Below are positions 27,001-35,058 of a stretch of DNA of 64,000 nt, piece after piece. Under the pieces are notes generated by a model, which was given only the letters and a program-made list of their open reading frames with translations, searched no databases and was not told the origin of the DNA. The position numbers and the translations under genes are program-made. Source of the stretch: Hahella sp018986435 (GTDB lineage: Bacteria; Pseudomonadota; Gammaproteobacteria; Pseudomonadales; Oleiphilaceae); NCBI RefSeq assembly GCF_050749805.1, contig NZ_CP192738.1:3906001-3970000 (forward strand), written 5' to 3'. The stretch's first letter is position 1. The number at the start of each line of letters is the position of its first letter.

Positions 27001-27424
27001 CCGCCGGCCACAAACCAACGCCGACTTCCGGCGCCTGCATGCGGATTTCGATCATGCCGTAGCGAACGGAGACGGCGTCTTTAGTGGTGATTTTGCCTGA
27101 CGTAAAGGCTTTGCCGCTGACATCCTGGCGACGAGCCTCAATCACCAAGGCATGATTGCCCGGCTCTGCGGGAATCTCTTCAATAGACAAATTGTCCTTG
27201 GCATACCACTGCAATTCCTGGTTGCCCCAACCGCACAGGCTCGGACAGCCATCGCCCTCGTCGACATTCCAGACGGAAGGGTTCAACGAGTCAAAATCTT
27301 CTTCCCACAACAACGCGCCGACATCCGCCTGCGCCATGGCAGCGGACAGCGCCGACAACATAAACAGCCCGGCCCTGGCGGCGGAACGCCGTGGTGATTC
27401 CTTGTTGTCCTGTACAAACGCCAT
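24002..27424 (-). CDS. Modular GH16 laminarinase with CBM6, TSP3 repeats and a C-terminal EEP hydrolase domain
   Basis: Secreted protein of 1140 residues. Signal to about 33. GH16 domain about 35-305 with catalytic motif EIDIME (nucleophile E157, acid/base E162), typical of endo-beta-1,3-glucanases. A CBM-like beta-sandwich spans about 325-488. Calcium-binding thrombospondin type 3 repeats at about 497-555, 703-730 and 875-905 (DSDNDGV, CPGTPAG) separate two similar CBM6 modules (about 563-698 and 737-872). A full endonuclease/exonuclease/phosphatase domain occupies about 912-1140: FNV with N919, LQEP with E956, NTHW with H1028, GDLNAS with D1063/N1065, LDHV and PSDH. AGGGGG precedes the ATG. 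GH16 fused to EEP is unusual; the EEP substrate is unknown. Confidence 0.93.
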   Translation of the reverse strand: MAFVQDNKESPRRSAARAGLFMLSALSAAMAQADVGALLWEEDFDSLNPSVWNVDEGDGCPSLCGWGNQELQWYAKDNLSIEEIPAEPGNHALVIEARRQDVSGKAFTSGKITTKDAVSVRYGMIEIRMQAPEVGVGLWPAAWMLGTSTANWPAKGEIDIMEMGHSAAGRKNAGHDGAPINNYVGSNLIFYADSACVPENPSCAASTAWNTDNAYVAPTPLSNRFVTYRLYWTESQIRFAIVDNGQEHDLYDNPIAIGGEAEEFQAPFYFLLNLAVGGNFTDAHDNGQVSAPLPGKMLVDYIRVYELDGQGEVKLGRPGPETGTFGVFTDESATTNKLEAGSSSDIYVWDQTTSGGSEAPYEGDKVISWKAKANTWFGGGIQARQPVNLSKFDEGELKFRIKIPADVSFRIGVTDTHTNQNWLDFPAFEDKYGLTRNGEWGEVSIPVSELRGPLIDLRSIQYPFAILSKDGQLPGADFAFAIDDILWTGGGGPVVVDSDNDGVNDNEDMCPGTPAGTPVGADGCPLEQDADGDGVEDSIDQCPNTPAGADVDEVGCQIIVTDKVKVQAEDYSAFYDTTPGNNGGAYREDDVDIETTSDVDGGYNIGWTDANEWLEYSVTLGQGQYSLDARVASLVGNGKYAVFIDGDLVGSKTVDATGGWQQFATQEVGSFSVERGQHTMRVELYGGELNLNWMEIRSMDVIDSDGDGVKDERDLCPGTPAGDEVDENGCTVVRTENVTVQAEDYDAYFDTTPGNQGGAHRNDDVDIEVSGDIDGGHNVGWIAGSEWLEYNVTLGAGEYDLTARVASAVGGGRFRVLVDGTEVGQGSVANTGGWQSYRTLPIGTFSVDQGEHRVRVEASVGEFNLNWLNILTHSDSDSDNDGVADNLDQCPNTPAGTQVDASGCPVGGEGGSVRVMTFNVRTEQANDPGERNWSQRKGEVVRTIQRQNPDLLGLQEPTGGQYDFIKNTLGANWGATSYRQILYRSDLYTYVDGGLIDLVADVWGPRSAEWAKMRRNADGRELVFINTHWGVDGNSQQGSANILRDRLGEVNQNWSMPTVLLGDLNASPGSGPVNTLVNQTPLSSFFTGGTFNGWNVQPGPQLDHVVGSGVSAVGCALEKYREGDYPPSDHYPIACELRLQ

Positions 27425-27459
27425 GATTACCCCCTTTGTAATTCTATGATTTCCGTTAA

Positions 27460-27473
27460 TGAAAACGCTTTCA
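27460..27473. promoter_or_regulatory. LacI-family-type operator upstream of the GH16 gene
   Basis: TGAAAACGCTTTCA is a near-perfect 14-bp palindrome with a central CG (6 of 7 positions symmetric), the usual form of LacI/GalR operators. It lies 36 bp upstream of the GH16 start codon, where it could cover the promoter. The regulator is not in this window. Confidence 0.65.
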
Positions 27474-27483
27474 TAAATTGCCT

Positions 27484-27513
27484 AAAAAAAAGCCCGGGGG
27501 CAATGGGCTTTTT
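27484..27513 (-). terminator. Intrinsic terminator of the Mpo1-like gene
   Basis: AAAAAGCCC and GGGCTTTTT pair in a hairpin with a 9-nt loop, flanked by A/T runs on both sides, so it could act in either direction. It lies about 70 bp past the stop of the minus-strand Mpo1-like gene and just upstream of the GH16 promoter area. Confidence 0.75.
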
Positions 27514-27581
27514 GGGTTAATCCTTCACCAGTTACAAATCTGTGAGGGGGATATCAGTTTTTTGATCAATGGGCGACCAGA

Positions 27582-28130
27582 TCAAGATTCATGCAAACGC
27601 TTGCTGTCGGTATGGGTCGCGCTCATATCGCGTATCAGCGTCGGGCCGACTTTTTCTTCGATGGAAAGCAGAACTTCCCGCCGCATGCCGAAGTAGAAAC
27701 AGGCTTCCGCCGCCACGAACAACGGTCCGATAATCAGACCACTCAGATCGTCCACAAACGCAGGTTTGCGCCCTTCATAATAATGGCCAACAAACTGAAA
27801 CACCCAGCCCACCACAAACAATCCGATGCCTGCACTCAACCACACTGCCTGCGATTGCGCCGCCAGCGCAGCAGCGCCCCAAAGTGTCAGGGCATACAAA
27901 ACCGCCATCAACAACGCAAAAGCGAAATCCAACATCAAATAAAAAACCAGCGAGGCGATCACCACAATCATCGCTGGCGTCGTTGCGCTACCGAACAGCT
28001 CGAAGCTCGTCCGCGACAGCAACGTAGCGATGGACAGCACTATCATGGGAATGCCGATAAAATGGGTGGCGATATTGCGGCGGTCACGGTGATAAGCCGC
28101 ATACTGGGTCAAATGCTCGGACAGTGTTTT
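27582..28130 (-). CDS. Mpo1-like (DUF962) membrane protein
   Basis: About 182 residues. Start MKTLSEHLTQYAAYHRDRRNIATHFIGIP is chosen because GGGAG precedes this ATG; it carries the family's N-terminal H...N..H pattern. Four or five membrane helices follow, then VGHYYEGRKPAFVDDL with the second conserved histidine cluster. The yeast relative Mpo1 is an Fe(II) dioxygenase in 2-hydroxy fatty acid alpha-oxidation; bacterial function is uncharacterised. Monocistronic with its own terminator. Confidence 0.9.
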   Translation of the reverse strand, partial: KTLSEHLTQYAAYHRDRRNIATHFIGIPMIVLSIATLLSRTSFELFGSATTPAMIVVIASLVFYLMLDFAFALLMAVLYALTLWGAAALAAQSQAVWLSAGIGLFVVGWVFQFVGHYYEGRKPAFVDDLSGLIIGPLFVAAEACFYFGMRREVLLSIEEKVGPTLIRDMSATHTDSKRLHES

Positions 28131-28301
28131 CATCCCGTTTCTCCCGTTCTCGGACGCCAACGATAATACTCAGGCGTCCATGGTTTATTTTTATGGGTTT
28201 AACGAGGAGTATAGGTGAACGACAAGCCCTACTCTGTCGTGTAGATGACACGCCTTGGCGACGCCGGCTTTTTCACCGATCAGGAATTATTGAGTATAAG
28301 A

Positions 28302-28682
28302 ATGCGACCTTTTTTGATTGTCTGTTTAACTGCGCTCGCCGCCACGCCAGCATGCGCGGAATCGTCCGCGCAGGATTTGAAGAACGAAGCTGAGGCGTTT
28401 TGCGAAGTCCATAATCCCAAGTATTGGCCTGACGTTGATTCAATGAGTCTCGAACAGTACCGAACCAAGCTGGGTGATAAAATCTCCGAAGTAGTCAAAT
28501 CCAAAGAATTCAGAGCCGCCTTGGCGCAGAGCGTCGATATGGGCTATGACGCATATAAAAAGAACTATCAGGGCAACATGTATGTATTCAGCCGCGATCA
28601 GGTCAGACGCGTCCTGAGCGATTCCTCCTGGGATTGCGAATACATGAAGTTTCATTACGAAGAGCCCGAAGCCGCCGATTAA
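28302..28682 (+). CDS. Small secreted hypothetical protein
   Basis: 126 residues with signal peptide MRPFLIVCLTALAATPACA. The mature part is helical (SAQDLKNEAEAFCEVHN, MSLEQYRTKLGDKISEVVKSKEFRAALAQ) with two cysteines that could pair. No family recognised. It converges with the subtilisin gene and a hairpin overlaps its stop. Confidence 0.65.
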   Translation: MRPFLIVCLTALAATPACAESSAQDLKNEAEAFCEVHNPKYWPDVDSMSLEQYRTKLGDKISEVVKSKEFRAALAQSVDMGYDAYKKNYQGNMYVFSRDQVRRVLSDSSWDCEYMKFHYEEPEAAD

Positions 28683-28691
28683 GGCGGCTTG
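28670..28691 (+). terminator. Probable terminator overlapping the stop codon
   Basis: AGCCGCC-GATTAA-GGCGGCT gives a 7-bp GC-rich stem whose loop contains the TAA stop of the secreted-protein gene. The T-tract is weak. Confidence 0.5.
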
Positions 28692-28712
28692 GCGATCACT
28701 GCGAAAGCGCCA

Positions 28713-31058
28713 TCAGTCAGGCGCAATATAGAGCTTGATGGCGCCATGGCGCAGTAGCGCTTTGTCGTCCAGACCTATGCGCGCCACCTGGATTTTCCAG
28801 GCGCCGGCGGCGTTTTCGTCATGGAAATCCGTGATGAAATGATCCGCCAGTTGCAGGTCGTAGTCATTGAAGCTGCCGTTTTTATCGTGCAGCACATACT
28901 CCGTGCCCGCCGGGGACAGCAGAGTGACTTTATAGCCGCCCAACCAGGCGCCGCTGATCGCCAGATCCACGGCAACGCCTTTGACTTTGCCCACCGCATG
29001 CTGAGGCAGCACGATTTCCGTGGTCTCGCCTTTGGGCAGAGTGACGTCCTCGGTCTGCAACGTGCGCTCGGTCAGCTCCGCAGCGACCAGCGGACGCCCG
29101 CGCAAACGCAGGTCCCAGTGATTGAGCACGCCTTCCTGGAACGGCGAGGCGTCGATCACTTGCAGGAACCACAGCCCTTGCGAGGGGATATTGCGCATCT
29201 GCGGCAGTCGATATGAGCGCACCAGATCATCTTCCGTCAAGCCGCCCCGCTCCCGCAGACGAAAGCTCCGTCCGTCCGGCGACAACAGGTTGACCAGCAA
29301 ATCGCCGCGCCAGGGATGAAGGATATCCAGACTCACTGCGGCGTCCCACAGCTCCAGATTCTCGGACACCAGCATCGGACTCCATAGCCCACGGGAATTA
29401 TGGTCAGGAATGGGCGTCGCTTCGCCGTTGGCGTAATCGAAATCCCGCGTTCCTTGCGGCAGCACATTGACGGTGATGCGCTTGGCGCTTTTGAAGGGCT
29501 GGCTCGCCTTATCGCTTTCCACGCCTTTAAGCTCCACGAAATAGCGCCCCACCGGCGTCTCCGCGCCGACGCTAAAAGTCATATCGCCGCTTTCATTCGC
29601 TTGCAAGGCCCGGGGAAGCTGTACGTAAACGCCAGCCTGAGGCTGCGAAACGGACAGATCCGCCATTCCGCTCCAGTCGAACAAAGGCTGCAAACACGCC
29701 GTCAACGAACGCATCTCGCCCTGGGGAATATCCACCACGTCCGTTTCCGGGGCGATGCGAAAGCCCGGCCGATCATCCGCCGCCAGCAGCGCTTTTTCCA
29801 GATTCAGGCGGCGTCCGTCAGGAATTTTGCCCTGTAGCGCGGCGACCTGATCGGCGCCGTCCAGCAACGCCTGTTTCAGCGCTTGCGCGTCCAGGTCCGG
29901 GTTATGCGCCGCCATCAGCCCCAAGGTTCCGGTGATCATCGGCGCAGCCATGGAGGTGCCACTGAGAGAGCCGTAGGCGTGATTGGGCAAGGTGGAATAG
30001 ATATCCGATCCTGGCGCTGCAATATGCACTTTCTCCAGCCCGTAATTGGAAAAGCCGGACAACTCCCCTTCCCGATCCGTGCTGGCGACCGAGACAATGG
30101 CCGGGTTGTCGTAATTCGAGGGAAAGTGTCCGTAATGATCATTGTTGCGGCCGTCATTGCCCGCGGAGAACACCATCAGCACGCCCGCGGCTTCCACTCG
30201 TTGGATAGCCTCTTCCATCGCCTGACCGGGCGCGCCGCCGCCCCAGCTGTTGTTGATCGCCGCCAGCGCTTCGCCGCGGCGCTTGAGGTCCACCATGTAG
30301 TCCATGCAGGCGATCGCGTCGGAGGTGTAACCGAAGCCATCCTCGTCGATGAAGGCGCAGGTGACCAAGGCGCCACGCCAGTTGACGCCGACGCCGCCCA
30401 GGCCGTTATCGCCCACCGCCGCCATGATACCGGCGACATGGGTGCCGTGCTTGTTAGCGTCCATCGGATCGCCGCTACGCTTCACCACGTTGACGCCATA
30501 GATATCGTCCACGTAGCCATTACCGTCGTCGTCGCGGCCGTTATTGGGGATTTCGCCAGGGTTGATCCACAGGTTGTCCTGCAAATCCTCATGGCGGTAG
30601 TCCACGCCGCTGTCGATCATGCCCAGCAGTACGTGCGTATCGCCGGTTTGCAGATTCCAGGCGTCCAAAGCGCGAATGTCGTTGTTGCGATCGTCGACGT
30701 TGAACAAGGCCCACTGCTCAGTCAGCGCAGGGTCGTCCGGCGTTGCGTCCATACGCAATGGATAATCCGGCTCGGCGTAGGCCACGGCGGGGTCTGCGGC
30801 GAAGTGCGCCACCGCCGCCTCCGGCGTCATGCCATTCAGATCGTAACGCACCAGAGCGCCATCCCGGGTGACCGGATCAGCGGCGGTAACGCCCGCCAAC
30901 GGCGCAGCGCGCCGGACACCATGAGCCAGAGCATCGCTTTTGTATTTCACCAGCACCGCTTTCACCGGCGGCGCTTCCGGTTCCGCCCAGGCGACGGTGG
31001 ACAAGGACAATAAACAGGGAAACAGCGCCACCCCGGCGCTGCAAAGATATTTACGCAT
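28713..31058 (-). CDS. Secreted S8 subtilisin-like protease with C-terminal P-domains
   Basis: 781 residues. The ATG with GGAGG 6 nt upstream gives signal MRKYLCSAGVALFPCLLSLSTVAWA. An I9-like propeptide region (about 34-103) precedes the catalytic domain (about 115-420) with the triad: D149 (MIDSGVDYRHED), H204 (HGTHVAG) and S369 (SGTSMAAP), plus the oxyanion Asn in NNSWGGG. The rest holds a beta-rich spacer and two P/proprotein-convertase-like modules (one around LVSENLELWDAAVSLDILHPWRGDLLV, a second from LPKGETTEIVLPQHAVGKVKGVAVDLAI). P-domains usually stabilise and modulate the protease. Extracellular protein degradation. Confidence 0.94.
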   Translation of the reverse strand: MRKYLCSAGVALFPCLLSLSTVAWAEPEAPPVKAVLVKYKSDALAHGVRRAAPLAGVTAADPVTRDGALVRYDLNGMTPEAAVAHFAADPAVAYAEPDYPLRMDATPDDPALTEQWALFNVDDRNNDIRALDAWNLQTGDTHVLLGMIDSGVDYRHEDLQDNLWINPGEIPNNGRDDDGNGYVDDIYGVNVVKRSGDPMDANKHGTHVAGIMAAVGDNGLGGVGVNWRGALVTCAFIDEDGFGYTSDAIACMDYMVDLKRRGEALAAINNSWGGGAPGQAMEEAIQRVEAAGVLMVFSAGNDGRNNDHYGHFPSNYDNPAIVSVASTDREGELSGFSNYGLEKVHIAAPGSDIYSTLPNHAYGSLSGTSMAAPMITGTLGLMAAHNPDLDAQALKQALLDGADQVAALQGKIPDGRRLNLEKALLAADDRPGFRIAPETDVVDIPQGEMRSLTACLQPLFDWSGMADLSVSQPQAGVYVQLPRALQANESGDMTFSVGAETPVGRYFVELKGVESDKASQPFKSAKRITVNVLPQGTRDFDYANGEATPIPDHNSRGLWSPMLVSENLELWDAAVSLDILHPWRGDLLVNLLSPDGRSFRLRERGGLTEDDLVRSYRLPQMRNIPSQGLWFLQVIDASPFQEGVLNHWDLRLRGRPLVAAELTERTLQTEDVTLPKGETTEIVLPQHAVGKVKGVAVDLAISGAWLGGYKVTLLSPAGTEYVLHDKNGSFNDYDLQLADHFITDFHDENAAGAWKIQVARIGLDDKALLRHGAIKLYIAPD

Positions 31059-31335
31059 ATTGGACCTCCGACCAATCAATTAAATCCGATATTCCTTTCA
31101 GATCCGATTGCAAACGGCGCCATGACTCAATAAAAGTTCACAGCGTCATCGCGTCGATATTGTTAAATACCTTCTCATCAGCGTTTTCAGGCTTGGTGGG
31201 CGGATTATTTTTAAAAGAGTGAGCGCCCAGAACCGGGCAGTCTATCTGAGGGAGAAAATACTGTCTTGGGTAGAAAAGCAGGTGGCGCAGGGAGAAATCT
31301 GCTTGATCCCGCCGCGATGGCGGCGTCAGCAACGT

Positions 31336-32550
31336 CTATGTTTTCAGACTGGAACGCTCGTCCGCCCATACAATGCTGTCGCGGTACAACTTACTGATGG
31401 CGGGGCCGTTCAAGCCCAGCTCTTCCAGCTGCGCCCAGGGAATATTCTGCATATCACAGCGTTCATACAGACGCACGGTAATCAACGCCAGCCCGGCCTT
31501 GCCCTCGCCTCTAAGCAAAGCATCGATCACCATCGTGGAAAGCGGAAGTTTGCTGAGGATTTCCTCGATTGTGCGGTCAAAAAACGCATCCAGCGTGGAA
31601 AACAGGCCAATGGTGAAATAGGTGTCGCGCTTATCCGGTTCGATAGTCGCGGCAATCTGTTCGCACATACGGGCGCGAATCAGCGCAATGACAATCAGCG
31701 CTTTCGGTTTGTCTTCAATGCCGGACAGCGCCAGCAACATCACCCAGGCGCGCAGTTGCTCCAGCCCCAGCAACACCGCGGCCTTGTGAATGGAGTCAAT
31801 CGGTTGCGGACGCCGGAACGAAATGGAGTTGATCAGTTGCAGCAGTTTGACGCTCAGGGGCGGATCGCTTGCGATGGTTTTCACAATCTGATCGAAGGAG
31901 GCGTCCGGATTCTGCACCATGGCGATCAAACGCAGCACCGCCAGCTTGCTCTGAGGCATTTTGCGACCGGTGACGATCTCCGGCTTGCTGAAGAAATACC
32001 CCTGAAACAGCTCACAGCCGTTATTGAGGCAGAATTCGAAGTCGTCATGCGTCTCGATTTTTTCCGCCAGCAAACGCACTTTCTTGCGTTTACGGATCTT
32101 GTCCACCAAGCCTTTAAACGCGCCCTTCTCAATCGCCGGAAACTCCAGCTTTACGATGGAGGCGTACTCCAGCAGCACTTCCTGTTTGCTATGCAGATCG
32201 TAGTCATCCAGGGCGATGGTGTAGCCGCGTTTGGCCAAGCGCGCCACGGCCTCACAGACTTCCTTAGTGGGCTCGACTGACTCCAGAATCTCGATGACCA
32301 ACAGGTCTTTTGGAAACGGCGGCGGCTCCATCAACAACTGTTCAGTGAAGTTAACGAACGCCAGATGGCCGGAAGTAACTTCCTGAATGCTTTTTTCAGT
32401 AAACGCATTGAGCAGCACCACAGAAGTGGCTTTATCGCCATCCAGAATAGGACCGGCGGCGGGATCATTGGAACGAAACAGCAACTCATACCCCACTATT
32501 TCCAGCGATGCGTCGACGATAGGTTGGCGGGCGAGCAGTATCTGTTCCAT
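31336..32550 (-). CDS. EAL-HDOD signalling protein (YuxH type)
   Basis: 404 residues. N-terminal EAL-like domain about 1-195: the EAL motif reads ELL in GYELLFRS, VNFTEQLL keeps the metal Asn, but the loop-6 DDFGTG motif is reduced to DDYDLHSKQE, and the AEGVET motif reads AEKIET. Hydrolysis of c-di-GMP is therefore doubtful and a binding or regulatory role likelier. The C-terminal HDOD domain (about 198-390: SKLAVLRLIAMVQNPDASFDQIVKTIASDPPLSVKLLQLIN) lacks HD phosphodiesterase residues and typically mediates signalling. Cytoplasmic, monocistronic. Confidence 0.9.
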   Translation of the reverse strand: MEQILLARQPIVDASLEIVGYELLFRSNDPAAGPILDGDKATSVVLLNAFTEKSIQEVTSGHLAFVNFTEQLLMEPPPFPKDLLVIEILESVEPTKEVCEAVARLAKRGYTIALDDYDLHSKQEVLLEYASIVKLEFPAIEKGAFKGLVDKIRKRKKVRLLAEKIETHDDFEFCLNNGCELFQGYFFSKPEIVTGRKMPQSKLAVLRLIAMVQNPDASFDQIVKTIASDPPLSVKLLQLINSISFRRPQPIDSIHKAAVLLGLEQLRAWVMLLALSGIEDKPKALIVIALIRARMCEQIAATIEPDKRDTYFTIGLFSTLDAFFDRTIEEILSKLPLSTMVIDALLRGEGKAGLALITVRLYERCDMQNIPWAQLEELGLNGPAISKLYRDSIVWADERSSLKT

Positions 32551-32680
32551 GAGTGGTCGCGATATATCCTCGGGAGGGGTATGTTTGGAATGTAGAAGTG
32601 GACGCAGGTTACGTCAAGGCAGGGGTCCGATCAGTTTTGTCTATCGAAACGCCTGCTTAAAACCCGTCCCGGCGCGACCG

Positions 32681-33628
32681 TCATTGCAGCCTTGCACTTT
32701 GCAAATCCAAGTATCGAACTTGCTCGCCGGAGGCCATATAGATCAGGATTTCGCGCATACGCTCAGGGTTCAATCGCCTACCGTCCACTGCGCGCAACGG
32801 GTTCAGGGAAAAGCAGTGTTGCGACCAGGCGGCGTAGATATCCTGCTCAAATGTCGCGCTGCTCTTGTAGTTGACCGAGTCCGCATCGCCAATACGCACA
32901 ACCAGTCTTCCTTTCCCTGTTTCAGTATGGGTTCTTACGGTCAGACAGAGCTGCGAATACCCGCCCCAGGAACGGTCTGGATTGACGAACTCAAACCCAA
33001 ACCAACGCCCAGCTCCTGACCGCGCCCGAATAAACGCCTGCTTCCCGTTTTCCTCTTGCCCATTTCCTTCAGGCGCTTCCTGCAGCAGCAAAATCTTCGG
33101 CGTTCCCAACCCGCGCCAGGAGTTTTGTGTGGTCAACGGCGACGCCATCGCCAATAACTCAGGAAACGCCAGGCTCTGTCGCATCACCCACCAGAGTCCA
33201 GCGCCCCGCCAGCAAATCGCGCCTAGCATCAGGCCAATCGCCAGGATGCGAAACAACGCCGCCCGCCCCGAATGCTCGCTAAAGCCAATAGCGCCCCACA
33301 GCCACCCCGCCATCAGGCCCGCCATACCCATCAAGGCGTCCTCCAGGCTGCGGCTTCGTCCCACCAGAGGCTGCGCCAGCTCCAGCATGATCAGCAAAGC
33401 GGTCAACGCCAGGATGCGCGCAAGCGGACGTCTCGCCAACCAAGGGGCCAGCATGGGCGTAATCAGATAAAGAATGAACCCAGCCGGAAGGTGCGCGAGA
33501 TTCATCAGCTCTCCCATAAAGCGCGGCCAGGGCCAGGACTTCACCGGCCAAAACGCGCCAGCCGCCAAGGCCGCTATGACCAGCAACGCGCCGGTGGTCG
33601 ACCAGTAACGGGTCTGCTTTTCCGTCAT
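32681..33628 (-). CDS. VanZ-like membrane protein with C-terminal beta domain
   Basis: 315 residues. Residues 1-150 contain about five membrane helices resembling VanZ-like proteins: FMGELMNLAHLPAGFILYLI and LLIMLELAQPLVGRSRSLEDALMGMAGLMAGWL with the family's E...Q and R..s..D.l.n pattern. The C-terminal 150 residues form a predicted periplasmic beta-sandwich (RWFGFEFVNPDRSWGGYSQL, LSLNP-like segment, YLDLQSARLQ), similar in look to carbohydrate-binding modules. AGGAAACG precedes the ATG. Proximity to polysaccharide genes suggests an envelope glycan role, by inference. Confidence 0.75.
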   Translation of the reverse strand: MTEKQTRYWSTTGALLVIAALAAGAFWPVKSWPWPRFMGELMNLAHLPAGFILYLITPMLAPWLARRPLARILALTALLIMLELAQPLVGRSRSLEDALMGMAGLMAGWLWGAIGFSEHSGRAALFRILAIGLMLGAICWRGAGLWWVMRQSLAFPELLAMASPLTTQNSWRGLGTPKILLLQEAPEGNGQEENGKQAFIRARSGAGRWFGFEFVNPDRSWGGYSQLCLTVRTHTETGKGRLVVRIGDADSVNYKSSATFEQDIYAAWSQHCFSLNPLRAVDGRRLNPERMREILIYMASGEQVRYLDLQSARLQ

Positions 33629-33650
33629 GCTTTCGTTTCCTGGTGAGTTT

Positions 33651-33710
33651 TGCCTACATGCGTTTTACCCGCATGTGTTGTACCTGCATTAGCTTTACCT
33701 GCCAAAGCAG
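33651..33710 (+). repeat. Degenerate 15-bp tandem repeat, four units
   Basis: Units TGCCTACATGCGTTT, TACCCGCATGTGTTG, TACCTGCATTAGCTT and TACCTGCCAAAGCAG lie head to tail just upstream of the VanZ-like gene. The whole 33629-33961 gap otherwise shows no gene; it is the divergent promoter region of the VanZ-like and GT4 genes. Confidence 0.55.
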
Positions 33711-33961
33711 GTTTTATGCCCAAGTCCCATGCCCCGTCAGCACTGTATTTATCCGCCTTTAGCGATTTTGCATTGGCGGATTGCAATGCAAATCGGGAGC
33801 GGCTTTACCGAAAAGCCATCTATTCAACGTAACTTCGCAAGCCTAAAATTTACGTCAGTCCCTCTAAAACCCTTTTAAAAACAGAGCCCAATATCAGCAC
33901 AGAAGCTTCTGGCTTGAATCTTGATTGAGTATGTATAAACACGTACCAGAAGGTGACGCCA

Positions 33962-35014
33962 ATGCGACCGTTACATGTAAGTCCACACAGCACAATGCCG
34001 CCGAAAACTGTCCTGTTGACCTTGGACAGCCGTGGCTACGGCGGCATAGAAACGCACATCTCACACCTCGCCCCTGGCCTGCAGGCCCATGGCGTCAATG
34101 TGATTTTAGCGTTGCTGGCGGACTACGGAGCGCATCCTCTGGAAAAGCAACTTTCCGCCAGCGGCGTCCCGACTGTGAAGCTAAAACGGGGCTTGCGGGA
34201 GCTGATTGACCTGCTGAAATCGACCTCCGCCGATGTCCTGCATACTCACGGTTACAAGGCGGGAGTCATGGGTCGTCTGGCCGGCGCCGCAACAGGCGCG
34301 CCTTGCGTCTCGACGTTCCACAACGGCGATCGCGGCGCAGGCAAGCTCCGGCTTTATACATTGATTGATAAGCTAAGCGCGGGCCTCTCCACCAACATTT
34401 GCGTCAGTCGCGACATCCAACAAAGACTGCGTCCCTGGGCCAGCGAGCTGGTCAACAATTTTATCGACGCGCCGGAGCTGGACCTACCCTGGGAGAACGA
34501 GCAAAAGCGAGTGCTGTTTGTAGGCAGGCTGGAGAAAGAGAAAGGGCCTTCCCTTTTTCTCGATATCGCCGCCCGTCTGCCCGAGACGGAATTTCATATG
34601 TATGGCTCAGGTTCACTGGAATCCACGCTACGAACGCACGCGCCAGACAATCTGACGCTGCACGGTAGCGAGCCGGACCAGCAGAAAATCTGGCGTAACG
34701 CCGATGCGCTGTTGATCACGTCCAACACGGAAGGCCTGCCCTATGCGGCTCTGGAAGCCATGTCCCGCGGCGTCGCGGTGTTCTCCACCGCTGTCGGAGA
34801 CCTGCCGCAGCTGATAGATCATGGCGAAAACGGGTTTATTTGCGCCGGCGCCGCGGACGCTTTCGTTAACGCTATTGAAAGGTGGCGCACGCAAACGCCT
34901 TATGAGCGCCGTTGTCTGCGTATCGCCGCAGCAAACCGCGTCGCGCGCCAGTACAGCGCCACGGCCTGCATTCCCAAGTTACTTTCCATTTACGAAAAAG
35001 CCTGCGCTGTTTAA
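33962..35014 (+). CDS. Glycosyltransferase family 4
   Basis: About 350 residues in the GT-B fold. N-terminal VLLTLDSRGYGGIETHISHLAPGL is the acceptor-side glycine loop; SADVLHTHGYKAGVMGRLAG follows. The donor domain has VLFVGRLEKEKGPSLFL and SNTEGLPYAALEAMSRGVAVFSTAVGDLPQLI, with the GT4 E-x7-E motif. AAGG lies 9-10 nt before the ATG at 33962, favouring it over a GTG three codons earlier. It is followed 44 bp later by the diguanylate cyclase gene and is separated from the main polysaccharide locus by 4.4 kb of repeats. Confidence 0.92.
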   Translation: MRPLHVSPHSTMPPKTVLLTLDSRGYGGIETHISHLAPGLQAHGVNVILALLADYGAHPLEKQLSASGVPTVKLKRGLRELIDLLKSTSADVLHTHGYKAGVMGRLAGAATGAPCVSTFHNGDRGAGKLRLYTLIDKLSAGLSTNICVSRDIQQRLRPWASELVNNFIDAPELDLPWENEQKRVLFVGRLEKEKGPSLFLDIAARLPETEFHMYGSGSLESTLRTHAPDNLTLHGSEPDQQKIWRNADALLITSNTEGLPYAALEAMSRGVAVFSTAVGDLPQLIDHGENGFICAGAADAFVNAIERWRTQTPYERRCLRIAAANRVARQYSATACIPKLLSIYEKACAV

Positions 35015-35058
35015 GGCGCCACGAATATGAATACAATCACTCTGCTGAGGGCGTTTTT

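Noticed and set aside
29883..31013. 376-codon plus-strand frame over the subtilisin gene
   Set aside because: The minus strand encodes an intact S8 protease with its triad; the antisense frame is a by-product of codon bias.
31219..32280. 353-codon plus-strand frame over the EAL-HDOD gene
   Set aside because: Shadow of the recognisable minus-strand protein; Gln/His-rich translation without any domain.
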